NCBI GenBank assembly: GCA_017459635.1
Contig: JAFUCO010000059.1
Span: 1 to 35,754 of the forward strand
Direction: 5' to 3'
Length of the DNA stretch: 35,754 nucleotides
Source: Blautia sp.
Lineage (GTDB): Bacteria; Bacillota; Clostridia; Lachnospirales; Lachnospiraceae
The notes under the pieces were generated by a model that worked only from the letters and a program-made list of their open reading frames with translations, had not been told where the DNA came from and ran no database searches. This document shows, one piece after another, positions 33,834 through 35,754 of this stretch (within the stretch, counting starts at the first letter, position 1; each line of letters opens with the position of its first letter). Both the position numbers and the translations under genes were made by a program.

Positions 33834-34202
33834 ATGGATGAAAAGAAGATTCTCCCACATGATCACGGTTCCGGCAGATCCTGTGAAAAGATCATGAGAT
33901 CAATGCCTGATGCCGAAACAGTTTCAAACGTTGCGGACGCTCTTAAACAGCTGGGCGACCCGTCAAGGCTTCGTATTTTCTGGCTTCTGTGCCATACTGA
34001 GGAATGTGTCACGGATATCGCGGAATATGTAGAAATGTCAAGTCCCGCCGTTTCGCACCACCTCAGGCTGCTCAAAGCGGCAGGACTCATAACTTCAAGA
34101 AGAGCCGGAAAAGAAATGCTCTACAAAGCGTCAGGATCCGCCATGGCCGACGCTTTTCATCACATTATAGAAAAGCTGGCAGAAATATCCTGCCCCGGCT
34201 GA
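33834..34202 (+). CDS. ArsR/SmtB/CadC-family metal-responsive repressor
   Basis: A 122-residue winged-helix repressor, expected to dimerise and to leave DNA on metal binding. The DNA-binding helix is MSSPAVSHHLRLLKAAGLI (68-86). Candidate metal ligands are H9, H11 and C17 in the N-terminal tail, C58 and D61 in EECVTDIAEYV (the CadC/SmtB alpha-3 position), and D106, H109, H110 and E113 in the last helix. This mix would allow Cd/Pb or Zn sensing. AGGAGG lies 7 bases before the ATG. It is downstream of the radical SAM gene and probably controls the divergent HMA and ATPase operon. Confidence 0.9.
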   Translation: MDEKKILPHDHGSGRSCEKIMRSMPDAETVSNVADALKQLGDPSRLRIFWLLCHTEECVTDIAEYVEMSSPAVSHHLRLLKAAGLITSRRAGKEMLYKASGSAMADAFHHIIEKLAEISCPG

Positions 34203-34227
34203 ACACAAGAAATGGTTCTCTGTGTTC
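34201..34227. repeat. Degenerate REP-like hairpin at the regulator stop
   Basis: GAACACA and TGTGTTC form a 7-bp stem around a loop that still holds the family word GGTTCTC. It begins within the stop codon of the regulator gene and probably marks its transcript end. Confidence 0.55.
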
Positions 34228-34364
34228 TTAAGGAGCCTTGTTTATTCTCATGAAAAAAGACCGTACAATGAACATGACCGCAGGAAAGCCGTATTATCTC
34301 CTGCTCGTGTTTTCAGATACCTGACCTTCAATAAGGCCAACCCCTGACACATGGGGCTGCTTCG

Positions 34365-34416
34365 GAACATAAGGGGGCTGTGAAAAAGAATACTTTTTCA
34401 CAGCCCCCTTATGTTC
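34365..34416. terminator. Strong bidirectional terminator between convergent genes
   Basis: A 24-bp perfect stem with a 4-base loop AATA: the arm at 34365-34388 contains AAGGGGGCTGTGAAAAAG and the other arm lies at 34393-34416. It carries A/T runs at the inner ends and lies between the regulator gene and the convergent XdhC-type gene. It reaches into the stop codon of the latter. Confidence 0.85.
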
Positions 34417-35491
34417 ATCCCTGTATCAAAACCTTCATTTTACCGCCGCACACCATTCCCTCTTCCCCGGCGATATCATTGTTCATCTCCACAGTTATGC
34501 ACTTCTGCTTCCCGGTACCGGCCAGTCGGTATGCTTCCTTCAGGGCTTCTGCTTCCCCGCACCCGCCTCCTATAGTACCGGTTGTCCGGAAGTTTTTATC
34601 CGTCATCATTATCGCACCGGATTTGACCGGGGTTGAACCGCTGGTCTCGAGTACTATCATGGCTGCCTTCGGTACGTCATCGAAGGCCAGTCGTCTCAGA
34701 AGTCCCAGATCGACATCTTCTGTGATAAGCATCCTGCTGCCGGAGTGACGGTTCAGTCCGGCTCTTCGCACCTCAATCAGCTCTGCCGCAACAGAAACAG
34801 CTATCTCGTTCACTGTCAGGGCATTTACCGGAATCCCTATCGGTGCATGGATCTTCCCGAGATCTTCAGCCAAAAAGCCTTCCTCCTCCAGCTGTTTATA
34901 AAGTCCGGCAACTCTGCGTTTTGAACCTATCATGCCCAAGTACTTCGGAAATATACCATCTGCAAGGATCTTTCTCAGGCACTGTGCATCAAACCTGTGT
35001 CCCCGGGTAAGGACCGCCACATAATCGTCATCTTTTATCCCGAATCTTTCTATCGCATCAGAAAAGTCATCGCATATAACCTCCGATGCCTCCGGAAACC
35101 GGATATGGTTTGCGAAATCCAGCCTGTCATCCGCTACAGTGACAGAAAACCCAAGATCTGAAGCGTATCTGCAAACCGGCTGTGAAACGTGCCCCGCGCC
35201 AAGGAGAAGCAGCCTCTCACCGGGTCTGAAAACTCTGGTATACTCTGTTCCTTCTATATTATAAGTGAGTGCAGACCGTTTACCCGACGCGGCCATTTCA
35301 TATATATCTTTATACCTGTCGAAATTATCTTCCTGATTCCCAGGCCCTGCGGCTCTGTGAATTGCTCCGTCCACGCCGCCTCCGCCAAGAAGGCTGTTAT
35401 TCGCAGCATTAACTATTGCATCCACATCTGAAAGCTTAGTGATATCTGCCTTTATCATGCGAATCTGAGTCGACTTTATAGTCTTTTCCAT
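34415..35491 (-). CDS. Macro-domain fragment fused to a permuted XdhC-type maturation factor
   Basis: A 358-residue chimera. Residues 1-50 match only the start of a macro domain ([39 protein letters not shown]), which binds ADP-ribose when complete. At GP the sequence changes to a full XdhC-like protein: [12 protein letters not shown], then a Rossmann part ([38 protein letters not shown]), then a CoxI-type part ([39 protein letters not shown]). The Rossmann part precedes the CoxI part, the reverse of classical XdhC, as in a clostridial subgroup. XdhC proteins help insert molybdenum cofactor into hydroxylases. ATG at 35491 has GAAGG 5 bases upstream. Without the rest of its fold the macro part is unlikely to bind ligand. 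Confidence 0.85.
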   Translation of the reverse strand: MEKTIKSTQIRMIKADITKLSDVDAIVNAANNSLLGGGGVDGAIHRAAGPGNQEDNFDRYKDIYEMAASGKRSALTYNIEGTEYTRVFRPGERLLLLGAGHVSQPVCRYASDLGFSVTVADDRLDFANHIRFPEASEVICDDFSDAIERFGIKDDDYVAVLTRGHRFDAQCLRKILADGIFPKYLGMIGSKRRVAGLYKQLEEEGFLAEDLGKIHAPIGIPVNALTVNEIAVSVAAELIEVRRAGLNRHSGSRMLITEDVDLGLLRRLAFDDVPKAAMIVLETSGSTPVKSGAIMMTDKNFRTTGTIGGGCGEAEALKEAYRLAGTGKQKCITVEMNNDIAGEEGMVCGGKMKVLIQG

Positions 35492-35615
35492 AAAAACCTT
35501 CATTTCTTTCTTAGCTGTTATAATCTTGTTTCCTTCCGAACCTATGCAGCCACCTTTCCCGCTTACGCCGGACAATACCTGCGGTTTATCAGTTTCTCTG
35601 TCTGTCTCAAATGCT
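35492..35615 (-). other. Upstream region of the macro-XdhC gene
   Basis: About 125 bases with an in-frame open extension but no good ribosome binding site for it. A TATAAC word (minus strand, near 35518) could be a -10 box; no clear -35 box is visible. Nothing else was recognised. Confidence 0.35.
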
Positions 35616-35754
35616 TAGGCACTGTCCACAAATAACTTCCGAAATCTGCTTGTTTAAATTCCGCCCTGACTGCGTTGTCGTCGGTCGCCGCAGCCCGCTG
35701 CGCCTCCTTCCTCCGCCTTGCAGGGCGAAATTTATCCTGCGCATCTTTCGGAAG
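35616..35754. mobile_element. MITE-like element, copy 2 (cut by the window end)
   Basis: This copy matches the element at 5196-5352 with a single base change over the roughly 138 bases present, in the same orientation and again preceded by TTA. Its right terminal repeat lies beyond the window. Such high identity between copies 30 kb apart points to recent spread. It lies upstream of the macro-XdhC gene. Confidence 0.8.

Noticed and set aside
34415..35491. A functional ADP-ribose-binding macro domain.
   Set aside because: Only about the first 50 residues of a fold of about 170 are present; the later strands and helices are missing.

Overview
The window looks like chromosome from an anaerobic, spore-forming-type Clostridia, most likely Lachnospiraceae. 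The reasons are moderate GC, strong AGGAGG ribosome binding sites, TTGACA/TATAAT-type promoters, an Opp-type peptide ABC operon with a large family-typical permease insert, a eukaryotic-like Ser/Thr kinase, a permuted XdhC protein and REP-like intergenic hairpins. The species assignment is inference. No rRNA, tRNA, prophage or CRISPR array was seen. Nearly all genes lie on the minus strand; only the radical SAM gene and the ArsR-type regulator are on the plus strand.

Layout. (1) 0.3-8.0 kb: a peptide/nickel-type ABC importer (binding protein, two permeases, two ATPases) read leftwards from a clear promoter at about 7.95 kb. A terminator and a MITE-like element lie between the binding protein gene and the rest. 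(2) 8.0-12.5 kb: a small membrane protein, an M3 oligoendopeptidase, proA and a second membrane protein. (3) 12.6-25.1 kb: a surface-glycan locus. It holds a GtrB-like GT2, a ricin-fold (beta-trefoil) protein with a signal anchor, a polytopic GT-C/DUF6056-like protein, a 1162-residue methyltransferase/coiled-coil/GT2/GT4 protein, a Wzt/Wzm-type export ABC transporter, and, first in transcription order, a transmembrane Ser/Thr kinase whose outer domain is also ricin-like. (4) 25.2-30.1 kb: an anchored PQQ-type beta-propeller protein, a D,D-carboxypeptidase, an exported VanX-like dipeptidase and a Nudix hydrolase. (5) 30.2-34.2 kb: a metal module of P1B-ATPase and separate HMA protein, divergent from a radical SAM protein and an ArsR/SmtB regulator. 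(6) 34.4-35.5 kb: a fragment of a macro domain fused in frame to an XdhC-type protein. The window ends inside a second copy of the MITE.

The most striking signals are these. Five of the seven genes from the ricin protein to the kinase carry in-frame tandem repeats with units of 15, 18, 27 or 36 bp, eight arrays in all, while the housekeeping genes next to them have none. Five copies of TGTCGAA, the Spo0A-box consensus, lie at 8-10 bp spacing upstream of the kinase that heads this locus. The same beta-trefoil fold appears in the kinase sensor domain and in an exported protein of the locus. I read this as a length-variable, possibly sporulation-linked glycan synthesis and export locus with a built-in glycan-sensing kinase. 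That reading is a hypothesis; the repeats, the boxes and the gene order are directly visible.

A second theme is a hairpin family with the core GGGACGGTTCTC. Six sites occur here, every one at or just after a stop codon, and one supplies the last 13 codons and context of the radical SAM gene's stop.
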